Positions 34,650 through 44,937 of a DNA stretch of 64,000 nucleotides are shown here, one piece after another. Position numbers and translations under genes: made by a program. The notes under the pieces are model-generated. The model ran no database searches. It saw only the letters and a program-made list of their open reading frames with translations, and was not told where the DNA came from. Source of the stretch: Candidatus Saccharibacteria bacterium oral taxon 488 (GTDB taxonomy: Bacteria > Patescibacteriota > Saccharimonadia > Saccharimonadales > Saccharimonadaceae); NCBI GenBank assembly GCA_013100805.1, contig CP040000.1, positions 682,001-746,000 of the forward strand. The letters are read 5' to 3'. The stretch's first letter is position 1; every line of letters starts with the position of its first letter.

Positions 34650-35156
34650 CTACTTATCCTTTGGTTTATGGTATTTTTTATAAAATTTGTGAGGATTTTC
34701 AGCTAGTTCTTTATTTAGCCTTATAGTCTGTGATTTCTTCGGGTTCTTTACTTCATTCATACTTACGTCAACCAAAAACTTACCGCTTAATGTCCGTCGT
34801 CCAATTAGCACTGGAAAATTATGCACAGCCCTATCAGACAGGCTAAATAACGCTTTAATCTTCTTGCCGGCCAATATAATGGTAAAATGTGTCCGATATT
34901 TTATAATTTCATGGCCAGAGGCGCTCTTAACCATCGCTACCGAATAATCGGTACGCCGAAACACCTTGCCGTTATAGTGGGGCGACCCCTTGCCGAATAG
35001 CGAAAACTTTAACACGCCATCTTTATCAACGCGAACATTACTTGCCCACACTGATGAGCTGTCTGCACCTGTGTCAACTTTAGCTGGCACATTAACCGCT
35101 CGCCGACCAAAGTCCACCTTCACATTTCGACCAATGATGGTTTTTTGTGCTGTCAT
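34650..35156 (-). CDS. rimB: RimB-like retropepsin-type aspartic protease
   Basis: A 168-residue protein of the RimK-associated retropepsin family: AKVDTGADSSSVWA gives the catalytic Asp-Thr-Gly, and FPVLIGRRTLSGKFLVDVS is the conserved C-terminal part of the family. In Pseudomonas RimB works with RimK to control glutamate tails on S6. The gene precedes rimK and is coupled to it. TATAGT lies nine bases before the ATG. Confidence 0.9.
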   Translation of the reverse strand: MTAQKTIIGRNVKVDFGRRAVNVPAKVDTGADSSSVWASNVRVDKDGVLKFSLFGKGSPHYNGKVFRRTDYSVAMVKSASGHEIIKYRTHFTIILAGKKIKALFSLSDRAVHNFPVLIGRRTLSGKFLVDVSMNEVKNPKKSQTIRLNKELAENPHKFYKKYHKPKDK

Positions 35157-35195
35157 GCACCATATACTATAATCTAAAAACCCACATCAGTCAAG

Positions 35196-36178
35196 CTACG
35201 AAGCAGTTCGTTTGTAGGCAGCCAGAAGCTTGTCGACATAAACAGCCGGAACATTAGCGGGCATGCCGACAGGCGGATCATAGTACGGCATAAGGCCCGG
35301 GGACGCATTTATTTCAATTAACTTCGCCCCTCGAAAATTATCGGGAGCCATAATATCAACGCCGCAGATAAACAGACCGAAGTATTCAATAACTTGTACA
35401 GCCATCCACTTCACTTCATCCGGTATCTCATTGAGGCACTCTATCGCGTAGCCACCACCAGAAATGTTCGCTACACCAGTTACTTGCACTCGTGCCCCAT
35501 CGGGTGGAATATATCGCAACTCAGCATCACTCAAAAAAGCCCGCACAGCCTCCAAGTCGATTAGATTCATGGATTTTTCATGAGGTAGCTGACCACGGCG
35601 AGGATTTGTCATATTATCTAGGTCAATCAGATCACGAGTTGTCTGCACCCCATCGCCTCAGACTTCTGCGGAACAGCGCTGAATTGCTGTAACCACCTCA
35701 CCGTCTATCACAATAAGCCGATAATCATTTCCCTCAATGTGACGCTGCAGCAGTACACCCTCTTTCCTTGCGTATTGTTGCGCTCGCTTAACCGCCTGTC
35801 GCAATTCATCTATATGGCGGATTTTGTCGTTACCCCATCACCATGTGCGGCATCAATAGGCTTCACCACTGCCACACCCTGCTCCTTTAAAAACTGCTCA
35901 GCAGTAGCCGCGTCGCCCACTACCACCGAAGGCGCTAACCACCGATCAAATTCACCCGACTGCACTAAAAGCTTATCGGTCAGCTCTTTGTTATCAGAAA
36001 TTAATCGGCCAGTACCATTAGACACATCTGGTGAGCTGCCCATTATAAATCGCATGCGACCTGCGTAACGAAACGCAATACACGACACTCCCCCGGACTT
36101 ATATCCAACTACCGGGATACTGCGCTTCTTTAGCTCATTATAGATTGCAAGCGATGTCCCTTGTAGTTGATTTGTCAT
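35196..36178 (-). pseudogene. Second ATP-grasp ligase gene, broken
   Basis: Three reading-frame pieces join into one ATP-grasp protein of the cyanophycin synthetase/glutathione synthetase/RimK type: 36178 to about 35828 (ending VVKPIDAAHGDGVT), then, after loss of one base, DKIRHIDELRQAVKR through VLLQRHIEGNDYRLIVIDG to SAEV, an in-frame TGA at 35658-35660, and GDGVQTTRDLIDLDN through VDIMAPDNFRGAKLIEINASPG to the end. The TGA stands where relatives read Val (VVGDGV), so it is a true nonsense, not a recoded Gly. Two lesions make it a recent pseudogene unless sequencing error explains both. It lies 39 bases upstream of rimB. Confidence 0.85.
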
Positions 36179-36226
36179 ACAGTGATAGTACCTCTATTAT
36201 CTTGTATAAGAACACCCTTCTTGTAC

Positions 36227-37729
36227 CTACGCCGCAAGCGCCCCCATCATCAACTCTTGCTGCTTGGGATTGGTTGGATCATACTTACCAGCAAAGAGAC
36301 GAGTAACCCCATCAACGTCCTGATTAGCGTATAAACTCTCCAAATGTCGCATCGCCAGAACACGGCCCTCAAGATAAGCAAGGTCTTTATTAAAGGTTAG
36401 CGGTGCTACCCCGGGCTGGCGGTCCGCAATATCAGGCTGCGTGCCGCGGAAGATCCTTACACAGGATCCGTATGCCAACCTCTTCTCCTTGTCTATCATA
36501 TCGCCCGTCACTTCCTGATCATTCTTTAGCTTCCCGAGCAAACGATATCGCCACGCTGTCTCGAACACCGTGCGAAAATCTGCACCCTGCTCCGCCAGCA
36601 AGATATTAATGTAGTGGCCGAGCTTTGCAGCTGTCCATTTTGGTACAGTATCACCAATCATTTCCTCAACCGTCGTCGCCAGCCCCTCTTCAAAGGTCAG
36701 GTAATCTGGTCGTGGAGTATCAGTGAACAAACCCATCCCGAGGACTGGTAGCTTTGTCTTCAGTCCATTGATTGAACGCTGCCCATGCACTCCAAATTCG
36801 TGCAGTACCTTACGAAATAGCTCGTCACTTGTTGTAATCGGCGCTCGCCTACCGCCAACCACCACTGCCATCTCTGGAGATTCCCAAGATAGTGCGGTCT
36901 TGCCTTCTACTAGCTTCACTGTTACGCCGCTCGTATGATCAGGGTCGCGCAGATTTATCACCGCTTGAAACACTTCGACGATATCAGCTGGACCGCATAC
37001 ATATTCTTCACCACATTCTTTAACTTTCTGGTCCCAGAACTCCTGCACCAGCGCCTGAATATCAGCATTGTGCTCAATAATCTGCTCACCCGCCCATTCT
37101 AGTGCCTCATTTTTCTCAAAACGAGGGAGTCGTGCTTCGCCATCCTCAGCACGGAGCACTGCCGGCATCTCTTGACTCTGCCAGTTAAAGCCATGCGCTA
37201 AGTCATCATACAACGCCTGGGCTGTCGGATGATAGGTTTTGCTGTCCATTATATTCCACAACTCATTAAGCACCGCATCGCGAATCTCTGGCTGCGGCTG
37301 GCCATACAGTTCATGACCGAGTTGCCGAACCTGCTCCTGCACTTCATCCAGCTCTTCCAGACTAGCCCCTTCATCGTGCAGAAACTCTAGCCGACCAAGC
37401 AATTTCACATACTCCATCTCTGCCATACGAAACCCAAGAGACGAATCAATCGCCCCACGAAATACCGGGTCAGGTTCACGATTAGCCGCCTCTTCACGAG
37501 CTTGGCCAAGCGCTATAATACCCCGATCTAGTGCCGACATATCGCGAAAGCGCGAATGTTCAAGTCGGGGGTTACGAAACTCGCCAGCGATAAAGTCCTC
37601 TCGCTGGTCAAGCGCATTATTAACAAGTTCTGTATACGACTGAAACCCGGCTTCAGGAAGATTTTTAGGATTAATAATCTTTTCAATCGTTCGCGGTCGG
37701 CGCGGTGCTGTTTCGAGCGCTATACTCAT
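36227..37729 (-). CDS. DUF1704/MATCAP-type putative metallocarboxypeptidase
   Basis: A 500-residue soluble protein. The metallopeptidase-like core has HEFGVHGQRS (HExxxH) at about residue 313 and, about 45 residues later, LTFEEGLAT, the E-E-G-L-A motif of the DUF1704 (QEGLA, MATCAP) family. Eukaryotic members are carboxypeptidases that remove the last residue from tubulin tails. No signal peptide. Leaderless start after TGCTATCAT (box 37736-37741) by six bases. It stands directly upstream of the ATP-grasp/rimB/rimK cluster on the same strand. Confidence 0.82.
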   Translation of the reverse strand: MSIALETAPRRPRTIEKIINPKNLPEAGFQSYTELVNNALDQREDFIAGEFRNPRLEHSRFRDMSALDRGIIALGQAREEAANREPDPVFRGAIDSSLGFRMAEMEYVKLLGRLEFLHDEGASLEELDEVQEQVRQLGHELYGQPQPEIRDAVLNELWNIMDSKTYHPTAQALYDDLAHGFNWQSQEMPAVLRAEDGEARLPRFEKNEALEWAGEQIIEHNADIQALVQEFWDQKVKECGEEYVCGPADIVEVFQAVINLRDPDHTSGVTVKLVEGKTALSWESPEMAVVVGGRRAPITTSDELFRKVLHEFGVHGQRSINGLKTKLPVLGMGLFTDTPRPDYLTFEEGLATTVEEMIGDTVPKWTAAKLGHYINILLAEQGADFRTVFETAWRYRLLGKLKNDQEVTGDMIDKEKRLAYGSCVRIFRGTQPDIADRQPGVAPLTFNKDLAYLEGRVLAMRHLESLYANQDVDGVTRLFAGKYDPTNPKQQELMMGALAA

Positions 37730-37889
37730 TTTTTTATGATAGCATATTTATGTAAAAAAGCAAGTACGTATTACGAGAATAGGCCTCGTTTACTCATATC
37801 ATCAAACTACTCCAGCAATCGCCCCTACGTTTTGATTAGCTTAGTCATCATACAACAAATGTCGACGACGTTGTAATAACACTCTTAAG

Positions 37890-40800
37890 TTATTTCTGTT
37901 TGCCCCGCTGTCCCCTTACCACCACAACTATCACTGCCGCTATTATAGCTAGCCCAGCTAGAATAAGCGCATAAGCATAGCCTGACAGCAGATAAATTAA
38001 AGCCAACGTCACGCCGACAGCACCCCACATACTGATAAGCCGCTTGCCAAGTGCTAAGCCGATGATAACCATCAGCGAATGCTCGACCAGGAACAATATT
38101 TCCATAGCATTATCTCCCCTTAGCGCCAGGACAAGGGTCGATAAGCTGAACACAGCGAGCGCCAGCACTAAATGCGCAATGGTGTATATATGAGCATACC
38201 CTAGCCAGCGCCACGACATCACCGCCCCTGAAAGAATTGCTGCTGAACACAGGTATGGCACCACTATGTCATGAACAGGCGCAATTAGCATATGAATAGC
38301 AAATAAAATACCACACAACACCAAAAGAACACCCGAGTCGAAGTATAGAATATTCTTCTTCGGCAACCCCTCAGCTATCAGGGCGCTGCCATTGACCGCC
38401 CACGTTAGTGTTACTAGCAGCACCGCCTCGGTTGCGACACTGGCTGGCATGGCCATCAGCAGTAAAGTCATCGACCAACCGATAGCGCTCCAAAATGATG
38501 CATAATACCAATAAACTGATAATTTCTTGGTTCGCATAGCCACGGCGACGCCATAAAACACCGCAAAGATAATCAGCGAAACGATCGACATGAACTCAAG
38601 CTTAACGCCGAGCCATTGCGCAGTTAGGTAGAATAACAATACCAAACTTGGATGCGCCAATATCGCCATCGGCCGCCAATCCCGCTTGGCATATACTGCC
38701 ATATAAAGTGCCGCGACAGCTGCCAGCCAGCCCAAGATTTTGAACGGCAATTCATATGCCGTCGACAAATTTATCATCGGTAATATCACCGCTGGTACCG
38801 TAGCAGCCAGCAGCGTCATATCGCTAGTGATTGACGCTCGCTTATTCATCGCCAACGACCAATATACTACCCCGAAGCCAACGAGCGCCACCCAAGCGGT
38901 GATGGTGAAATTGTCGCTTAGCGGCACGCGTAGCCAATGCAAGAACAGCAACACCAAAGCAATCGTCGCCAAGTATGCTCCGCCCAGATAACCATCTTCA
39001 CGCCACCGATAAAACGCATAATACAGCAGCGCTGCTAACGGCAGCCAAACTGCCGGATGAATAGACGAAAAGATAATGACACCAGCCGCTCCAATGGCAG
39101 AATATAGCAACAATTCGCGGCACTTAACCGCCGCCTCTTTGCGGTAATTGTACAGCCACTCTACTAATAACAGCAACGACAAACCGTTCAGCCACGCCAT
39201 CAAAATAGCAAGATTTTCGCCAGCCAGCTTGAAATAAGAAGCTATCAGCAGTGCTATCAAAAGTAGAGAGACATGAATACCAATCACTAAACCGTAGACT
39301 TTTTCACGCCACGCGGCAATACCCATGATAATAGCGGCAACCGCCACCGAGTCTGACAGATACAGCATACCTTCTCCCACTGGATAAGCATTCAAAAAAG
39401 CTAAGGCTATAAACACCGTCATTAACCACCAAGCGGCCGCAGCACCGTACACTAATATTGCTTGACTTTTAGTAATATTTGGACGTTTCAAAACCAATAA
39501 TCGGCAGACAACTGGCAGGAAAGCCATAAGCATAAAGATAGAGTAATGTGTATGCAGGGCTGTTATGGGGTCAAGGCCAAATAGCCTGACGCCAGCCGGC
39601 ACTAACAAAATTCCAGACATTACTACCATACCGCCAAAACGGGCGCGGCGCAGCAATGAAAGTGCCATAAAACTCACTGCCGATATCATACTTAGCAGGA
39701 TAAATATAATTATGTCTCTTAGCGGACTTTCGACGCCAGCTATAGTCGATACAGCAACCAGCGACGCAACAAAACTAATCCACAGCACTATTTCGTGCTG
39801 CTTGTCGGGCTGCTTTTGGACATGCATCGAGCCAATAGACCAAATCATATTACCAAGCGCCGCTAGCCCCAGCGCTATACCCGTGGCCAGACCATCATTA
39901 TTTGACAGATACATAGTAAAACTAGCAGTCGCCGCCATCAGCAGCACGCGCGCCGTCGTTAGTTCATACGTGCGCATCTTTTTTGATTTCTCGACAATAG
40001 CCACAGTAAAATAATATATAACGCTGATGAGCAGCAGCATACTGACGTCAAGCGTTCCCATATGCACCGACGAACCGATAGCGAGAAGCAAAGTAGACGG
40101 AACGATAAATGGATTAACTAGCGTCAACGGCTCGGTGAATTGGCGCGGAAAATGATTAGAAAAATACGCAGTCAAGGTCATCAGGCATCCGAACAATAGC
40201 ACCGCAGCATAATACCACACCAACTGAGCATGCATAACAGCCGGCAAGCTGGTCGTCATCGTAAACATCGACAGCAGCGAAATATAGGCGAGCGGCTGGC
40301 TATTGAGCCTGACCGTAGCATCAACGCATAGGAAAGTACCGATGAAGGAGGTAACAAGCCAGCACAGTGCTGGATCAATCCCCAAAAGCAAATACATGCT
40401 CCAGCCGCCGATCGGCACAGCAGCCAACGCCGTACCAATAAACGCCGTTGAGGCTGGCTTTAAGATCGGCAAGCGGGCGTACAACACCTGGCCAGTGGCA
40501 TAATAGACAAAAATAAACAGCCAGACCAGACTAAACCTGAGCTGTGCCGAAAGTTCAATCGTTTGTGCCAATAATAATATACCGGCGGTCAGCAATAATG
40601 ATGCCGTATAGAGCGCCACATTGATGGTAGTTTGACGATTTTTCTCTTTATCTTTATTACTGGCTGGAGATAGCCACTTGATAATCTGCGTCTTTTCATC
40701 AGGAATATCCGTATTTTCTTCAATTGGCACAGCATCAATAACCGATGAATCACTCGGCTCTTCCCCTTCGTCGCTAGTTAAGGCAGGGTCGGTAGGCTGT

Positions 40801-41003
40801 GAGGCTGTAGCTTGTTTCCCGGTAATAAGCTTGGCTTGGCCATCACTATCTTCTTCAATTTTCGCACGGCCGTTCTGTGCATCACGCACGCCGTCCCAAT
40901 AGCCACGTTGATAATCATCGGATTGACGGGGCAGCCGATTATTGCCTCTCTGCGCCACTTTAATTATCACGATGGCAATTACTAACAGAAAAATCAATTC
41001 CAT
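37890..41003 (-). CDS. Giant polytopic membrane protein, unknown
   Basis: A 1037-residue protein: one N-terminal helix (MELIFLLVIAIVIIKVA), a cytoplasmic acidic segment (about 20-110) containing YQRGYWDGVRDAQNG, and then roughly 28-30 hydrophobic helices with very short loops up to a basic end. Layout resembles DUF2339-like large membrane proteins, which have a cytoplasmic N-terminus followed by very many helices, but I see no diagnostic motif. No enzymatic motif. Promoter-like TGCTATACT and a GGGGAATTAAGC site precede the ATG. Single-gene unit. Confidence 0.8.
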   Translation of the reverse strand: MELIFLLVIAIVIIKVAQRGNNRLPRQSDDYQRGYWDGVRDAQNGRAKIEEDSDGQAKLITGKQATASQPTDPALTSDEGEEPSDSSVIDAVPIEENTDIPDEKTQIIKWLSPASNKDKEKNRQTTINVALYTASLLLTAGILLLAQTIELSAQLRFSLVWLFIFVYYATGQVLYARLPILKPASTAFIGTALAAVPIGGWSMYLLLGIDPALCWLVTSFIGTFLCVDATVRLNSQPLAYISLLSMFTMTTSLPAVMHAQLVWYYAAVLLFGCLMTLTAYFSNHFPRQFTEPLTLVNPFIVPSTLLLAIGSSVHMGTLDVSMLLLISVIYYFTVAIVEKSKKMRTYELTTARVLLMAATASFTMYLSNNDGLATGIALGLAALGNMIWSIGSMHVQKQPDKQHEIVLWISFVASLVAVSTIAGVESPLRDIIIFILLSMISAVSFMALSLLRRARFGGMVVMSGILLVPAGVRLFGLDPITALHTHYSIFMLMAFLPVVCRLLVLKRPNITKSQAILVYGAAAAWWLMTVFIALAFLNAYPVGEGMLYLSDSVAVAAIIMGIAAWREKVYGLVIGIHVSLLLIALLIASYFKLAGENLAILMAWLNGLSLLLLVEWLYNYRKEAAVKCRELLLYSAIGAAGVIIFSSIHPAVWLPLAALLYYAFYRWREDGYLGGAYLATIALVLLFLHWLRVPLSDNFTITAWVALVGFGVVYWSLAMNKRASITSDMTLLAATVPAVILPMINLSTAYELPFKILGWLAAVAALYMAVYAKRDWRPMAILAHPSLVLLFYLTAQWLGVKLEFMSIVSLIIFAVFYGVAVAMRTKKLSVYWYYASFWSAIGWSMTLLLMAMPASVATEAVLLVTLTWAVNGSALIAEGLPKKNILYFDSGVLLVLCGILFAIHMLIAPVHDIVVPYLCSAAILSGAVMSWRWLGYAHIYTIAHLVLALAVFSLSTLVLALRGDNAMEILFLVEHSLMVIIGLALGKRLISMWGAVGVTLALIYLLSGYAYALILAGLAIIAAVIVVVVRGQRGKQK

Positions 41004-41064
41004 GCTTAATTCCCCTTATGCTAAATTTAGTATAGCACGAGAAAACTTTTTATGGAGGAATTTG

Positions 41065-42180
41065 CTACGAAAACAGACCACGCTTCTTTGCGCCATCAAA
41101 CTGCTCTAAGAGTTCTCGCTGCTTCCTGCTCAGTTTGGTTGGCGTATCAACGATGACGCCGACAATGTGCGGGCCGCGTTCATCATTTCTCAGATGTGGC
41201 ACGCCGTGGCCTGACAACTTAAAATCAGTCCCCGACTGGGTGCCGGCTGGGATTTTCATCCGCACCATACCGTCCACGGTTTCAACATCAATTTCCGTTC
41301 CCAATGCCGCATCAACCATTGAGATATGCTCTTCTGAAAGGATGATATCGCCTTCACGCGTGAACTTCTTATGGGCTTTAACGCGAATGTGAACGTATAG
41401 ATCGCCACGTGGGCCGCCCTGAACAGCTTCGCCGCGCTCACGCAAGCGAATAGTCGCGCCATCATCAATCCCCGCCGGGATCTTGACGGTAATCTCCTGG
41501 CGCTGGCGAGTCGTACCCTTGCCGCCACAGACTGAACAGTTTTGCTCTGGGATCTTGCCACGGCCGTGACAGGTCGGGCAGGTGACTGCTTGCTGAATTT
41601 GTCCAAAAATCGAGTTCATGACGCGAGTCTGCTGACCGGAGCCCTTGCAATCATCACAGGTTTTTAAGCTATGACCTGGCTCGACGCCATCGCCATGACA
41701 ATGCTCACACTCAGCATCGAGCGTTATATTCAACTTCTTTTCTGCGCCAAACACCGCTTCCTCAAAGGTTAGCGTCACGCTAGTTTCAACATCACGACCG
41801 CGCCGCGCACCACCCCGTGAACTAGTCGCGCTGCCACCAAAAAATTGGCTAAAAATATCGCCAAACATGCCGCCATCGCCACCAAAGTCGAACTGCACGT
41901 TTTGCCCACCAAAGCCACCAAATCCTTCGAATGGATTGCCGCCAAAGCCACCGCCTGCTGCGCCGCCGACACCCGCATGACCGAACTGGTCGTAGCGCTG
42001 GCGCTTTTGCTTGTCTTTTAGGACTTCATATGCCTCGTTAACCTCTTTGAATTTAGCTTCATCGCCGCCTTCTTTGTCAGGATGGTACTTCACCGCTGCT
42101 TTACGAAAAGCCTTCTTAATCTCATCCTCAGAAGCGGTTTTCGACACACCTAACACTTCATAATAATCGCGCTTACTCAT
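41065..42180 (-). CDS. dnaJ: Chaperone DnaJ
   Basis: A 371-residue type I J-protein: J domain with YHPDKEGG (HPD), Gly/Phe-rich region (about 75-125), four zinc-binding CxxCxGxG repeats ([32 protein letters not shown]) and C-terminal substrate domains. It stimulates DnaK ATPase and delivers substrates. It has its own CIRCE-controlled promoter, and TATAAT ends eight bases before the ATG. It is separate from dnaK, with a CYTH gene in between on the other strand. Confidence 0.98.
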   Translation of the reverse strand: MSKRDYYEVLGVSKTASEDEIKKAFRKAAVKYHPDKEGGDEAKFKEVNEAYEVLKDKQKRQRYDQFGHAGVGGAAGGGFGGNPFEGFGGFGGQNVQFDFGGDGGMFGDIFSQFFGGSATSSRGGARRGRDVETSVTLTFEEAVFGAEKKLNITLDAECEHCHGDGVEPGHSLKTCDDCKGSGQQTRVMNSIFGQIQQAVTCPTCHGRGKIPEQNCSVCGGKGTTRQRQEITVKIPAGIDDGATIRLRERGEAVQGGPRGDLYVHIRVKAHKKFTREGDIILSEEHISMVDAALGTEIDVETVDGMVRMKIPAGTQSGTDFKLSGHGVPHLRNDERGPHIVGVIVDTPTKLSRKQRELLEQFDGAKKRGLFS

Positions 42181-42188
42181 ATATGTTC

Positions 42189-42226
42189 ATTATACGCTTT
42201 TAGCACTCGACATGCAAGAGTGCTAG
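42189..42226 (-). promoter_or_regulatory. dnaJ promoter with CIRCE operator
   Basis: CIRCE at 42200-42226: TTAGCACTC, nine bases, GAGTGCTAG (one mismatch to the consensus). It covers the -35 TTGCAT (42212-42217, minus) and most of the 17-base spacer to TATAAT (42189-42194). HrcA binding would block dnaJ. It also lies just upstream of the extended -10 (TGGTATACT, box 42239-42244) of the divergent CYTH gene. Confidence 0.92.
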
Positions 42227-42262
42227 CCTCGCCCGTGGTATACTTAAAATATAGGAGGTGTT

Positions 42263-42799
42263 ATGAAACAGACAGCAATTATCAATTCAGAAATCAAGGC
42301 CCGGTGCGCGGATCAAGAGTCGGTGCGCCAATATCTACGTGAGCACGGCGCGGACTTTAAGGGGACTGACCATCAAATTGACACATATTTTGATGTGCCC
42401 AAAGGGCGCCTGAAGCTACGTCAAGGACCGATCGAAAATAACCTTATCTTTTATCGGCGGGCCGATACCAATGGGCCGAAACAATCGACTATCAACCTAT
42501 CGCCAGTTGCGCCGGACTCGACCATCGGCGAGGTGCTGACGGCGGCACTCGGTGTACGTGTGGTTGTCGATAAGCAGCGCGAAATTTACTTCATCGACAA
42601 TGTCAAGTTTCATATCGACACTGTTAAGGGTCTCGGGAATTTTGTCGAAATTGAAGCCATCGATACCGACGGCAAACGAAACGCCGAGCAGCTGGAGCAA
42701 CAATGCTCACACTACATGCGTGAACTTAGTATCCAGGATACGGATTTAGTGGTTGGCTCGTATAGTGATTTGCTGGAGAGTGCGGCTCTTTCACATTAG
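42263..42799 (+). CDS. CYTH domain protein (class IV adenylate cyclase/thiamine triphosphatase-like)
   Basis: A 178-residue single-domain triphosphate tunnel protein: NSEIKARC (ExK-type first strand), DTYFDVPKGRLKLRQ, EIYFIDNVKFHIDTVKGLGNFVEIEAID are the conserved tunnel strands and metal residues. Members either cleave tripolyphosphate or thiamine triphosphate or make cAMP. AGGAGG precedes the ATG. It is divergent from dnaJ across a CIRCE operator and ends at a strong bidirectional terminator. A second CYTH domain is in the 9639-10790 fusion. Confidence 0.88.
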   Translation: MKQTAIINSEIKARCADQESVRQYLREHGADFKGTDHQIDTYFDVPKGRLKLRQGPIENNLIFYRRADTNGPKQSTINLSPVAPDSTIGEVLTAALGVRVVVDKQREIYFIDNVKFHIDTVKGLGNFVEIEAIDTDGKRNAEQLEQQCSHYMRELSIQDTDLVVGSYSDLLESAALSH

Positions 42800-42851
42800 C
42801 CGCAGACAATTAACCGGTAACAGATAGTATGCGCTGAGTCCACGAGAATAT

Positions 42852-42882
42852 AAAACTACCCCCTTCTATCGGGGGTAGTTTT
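42852..42882. terminator. Bidirectional terminator between CYTH gene and dnaK
   Basis: Perfect 12-base arms AAAACTACCCCC / GGGGGTAGTTTT with a seven-base loop; the A/T ends give a U-run on both strands. It ends the plus-strand CYTH gene and the minus-strand dnaK. Confidence 0.92.
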
Positions 42883-42902
42883 GTTATGAGTTGGCGCCGA
42901 GA

Positions 42903-44795
42903 CTACTTCTCGTCAACCACTTCGCCTTCGACTGGTTCGTCCTTGTCAGATTTTTTGTCGTCCTTAGACTCATCAGCCTTTTTGTCCTCAGCGGCTTGCT
43001 GGTACATTTTGGCACCGATTGGCATGATGGCGTCCTGCAAGGCTTTAGCTGCTGCTTCTAGCTCATCTTTGTCGTCAGCGTCTTTGTGCTTTTCCGCTTC
43101 CTTGACCGCTTCGTCAATCGCTTTCTTGTCGTCGTCAGAAATCTTATCTTTGAACTCATCCGGCATTTTCTTTGCCTGGTAGATGGCGTTTTCCAGCTGG
43201 TTTTTAGCATCAACGGTCTCGCGCTTTTTCTTGTCCTCGTCAGCGTGCAGCTCAGCTTCTTTCTGGGCTTTTTCGATATCTTCCTTGCTCATGTTGCCAG
43301 AGTTTTGGATGGTGATTGATTGCTCCTTGCCAGTGCCTTTATCTTTAGCAGTAACATTAAGGATACCGTTGGCGTCGATGTTAAACGTCACTTCAATCTG
43401 CGGCACACCGCGCGGTGCTGGTGCGATACCATCAAGCACAAAGCGACCCAAACTCTTGTTGTCATTGGCAAATTCGCGCTCACCCTGCAAGACGTGGATC
43501 TCCACTTGCGGCTGATTGTCAGCGGCGGTCGAGAATACTTCCGACTTGCTGGTCGGCACGGTGGTGTTACGCTCGATCAGCTTGGTCGACACGCCGCCCA
43601 TCGTCTCGATACCAAGGCTCAATGGCGTCACGTCCAGTAGCAGCACATCCTTGACATCGCCAGCCAGCACACCACCCTGGATAGCTGCACCAACAGCCAC
43701 CACTTCGTCTGGATTGACGCCCTGCATCGGGTCTTTGCCGAACAACTTCTTCACCCGCTCGACCACTGCTGGCATGCGGGTCATGCCACCAACCATGACA
43801 ACATTTTGGATGTCTGATTTAGAGAGTTTGGCGTCTTTGAGTGCTTTTTCAACTGGGCCGTCAAGGCGCGCCAACAGATCTTTCACCAAATCTTCCAACT
43901 TGGCCCGTGTCAGGCTCAACTCAAAGTGCTTTGGCCCGTCAGCATCAGCGGTGATAAACGGAATATTGACTTCGTATTCAGTGACTGTCGATAGTTCTTT
44001 CTTGGCCTTTTCCGCTTCATCCTTCAGGCGCTGCATGGCTGCATTGTCTTTGCGTAGGTCAATACCTTCTTTAGACTTAAAGTCATCAAGGAAGTAGTTA
44101 ACGATGACGTTATCAAAGTCTTCACCGCCCAGGTGAGTGTCGCCATTGGTCGCTTTCACTTCAAACACGCCGTCACCAAGCTCCAGGACGGAAACGTCAA
44201 AGGTACCGCCACCAAGGTCAAACACCACGATGGTTTCGTCATTTTTGCCTTTTTCCAGGCCGTACGCCAGAGCAGCTGCCGTTGGCTCATTAATGATACG
44301 CTTGACTTCCAGTCCAGCAATTTTACCAGCGTCTTTGGTAGCTTGGCGCTGCGAATCGTCAAAGTAAGCCGGCACGGTGATGACGGCTTCGGTGACTTTT
44401 TCGCCGAGGAACGCCTCGGCGTCGGCCTTGATTTTGCCGAGGATCATGGCTGAGACTTCTTCTGGCGTGTATTCCTTGCCGCCCATTTCCACGGCCACAC
44501 CCGCACCTTTCTTGACGATCTTAAACGGCATGAGGCCACGGTCTTTTTGGACTTCTTTGTCATCAAACTTACGGCCAATAAAGCGCTTGACACCATAAAT
44601 TGTGTTCTTTGGATTAGTCACACGCTGACGCTGCGCCACTTGTCCGACCAAGCGTTCGCCCTTTTTATTAATCGCTACCACTGATGGCGTCGTACGATTA
44701 CCCTCAGCGTTAGCGATAACTTCTGGCTTGCCCGCCAACATATACGCAAAGGCGCTGTTGGTTGTACCGAGGTCAATTCCGATAATTTTACCCAT
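42903..44795 (-). CDS. dnaK: Chaperone DnaK (Hsp70)
   Basis: A 630-residue Hsp70: [63 protein letters not shown] in the ATPase domain and the substrate domain [19 protein letters not shown]. The C-terminal tail is acidic ([12 protein letters not shown]). It refolds proteins with DnaJ and GrpE. It has its own promoter with two CIRCE operators and a leader of about 80 bases with GAAAGGGG before the ATG, unlike the leaderless dnaJ and hrcA. Confidence 0.98.
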   Translation of the reverse strand: MGKIIGIDLGTTNSAFAYMLAGKPEVIANAEGNRTTPSVVAINKKGERLVGQVAQRQRVTNPKNTIYGVKRFIGRKFDDKEVQKDRGLMPFKIVKKGAGVAVEMGGKEYTPEEVSAMILGKIKADAEAFLGEKVTEAVITVPAYFDDSQRQATKDAGKIAGLEVKRIINEPTAAALAYGLEKGKNDETIVVFDLGGGTFDVSVLELGDGVFEVKATNGDTHLGGEDFDNVIVNYFLDDFKSKEGIDLRKDNAAMQRLKDEAEKAKKELSTVTEYEVNIPFITADADGPKHFELSLTRAKLEDLVKDLLARLDGPVEKALKDAKLSKSDIQNVVMVGGMTRMPAVVERVKKLFGKDPMQGVNPDEVVAVGAAIQGGVLAGDVKDVLLLDVTPLSLGIETMGGVSTKLIERNTTVPTSKSEVFSTAADNQPQVEIHVLQGEREFANDNKSLGRFVLDGIAPAPRGVPQIEVTFNIDANGILNVTAKDKGTGKEQSITIQNSGNMSKEDIEKAQKEAELHADEDKKKRETVDAKNQLENAIYQAKKMPDEFKDKISDDDKKAIDEAVKEAEKHKDADDKDELEAAAKALQDAIMPIGAKMYQQAAEDKKADESKDDKKSDKDEPVEGEVVDEK

Positions 44796-44846
44796 ATGAT
44801 TCCCCTTTCTTTGTTATGATCACATCTGGTTTTTCTTATATTCATT

Positions 44847-44873
44847 TTAGCACTCTTTTGCATCGAGTGCCAA
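44847..44873. promoter_or_regulatory. CIRCE operator A in the dnaK leader
   Basis: TTAGCACTC, nine bases, GAGTGCCAA (one mismatch). It lies just downstream of the dnaK transcription start. Confidence 0.92.
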
Positions 44874-44880
44874 CTATTTC

Positions 44881-44918
44881 AGTATAAATAATTAGCACTC
44901 CCATGTCAAGAGTGCTAA
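44881..44918 (-). promoter_or_regulatory. dnaK promoter with CIRCE operator B
   Basis: Perfect CIRCE at 44892-44918 (TTAGCACTC, nine bases, GAGTGCTAA). Within it is the minus-strand -35 TTGACA (44904-44909), then a 17-base spacer and TATACT (44881-44886), a near-consensus promoter. Confidence 0.95.
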
Positions 44919-44937
44919 TTCATTTTGTGACGACTAA

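Noticed and set aside
35658..35660. In-frame TGA as evidence for an alternative genetic code (UGA = Gly)
   Set aside because: Relatives read Val at this position, the gene also has a frameshift, and many intact genes in the window end with TGA.
43183..44097. Plus-strand frames opposite dnaK
   Set aside because: Antisense shadows of a highly expressed gene; composition is that of reverse-complemented DnaK codons.
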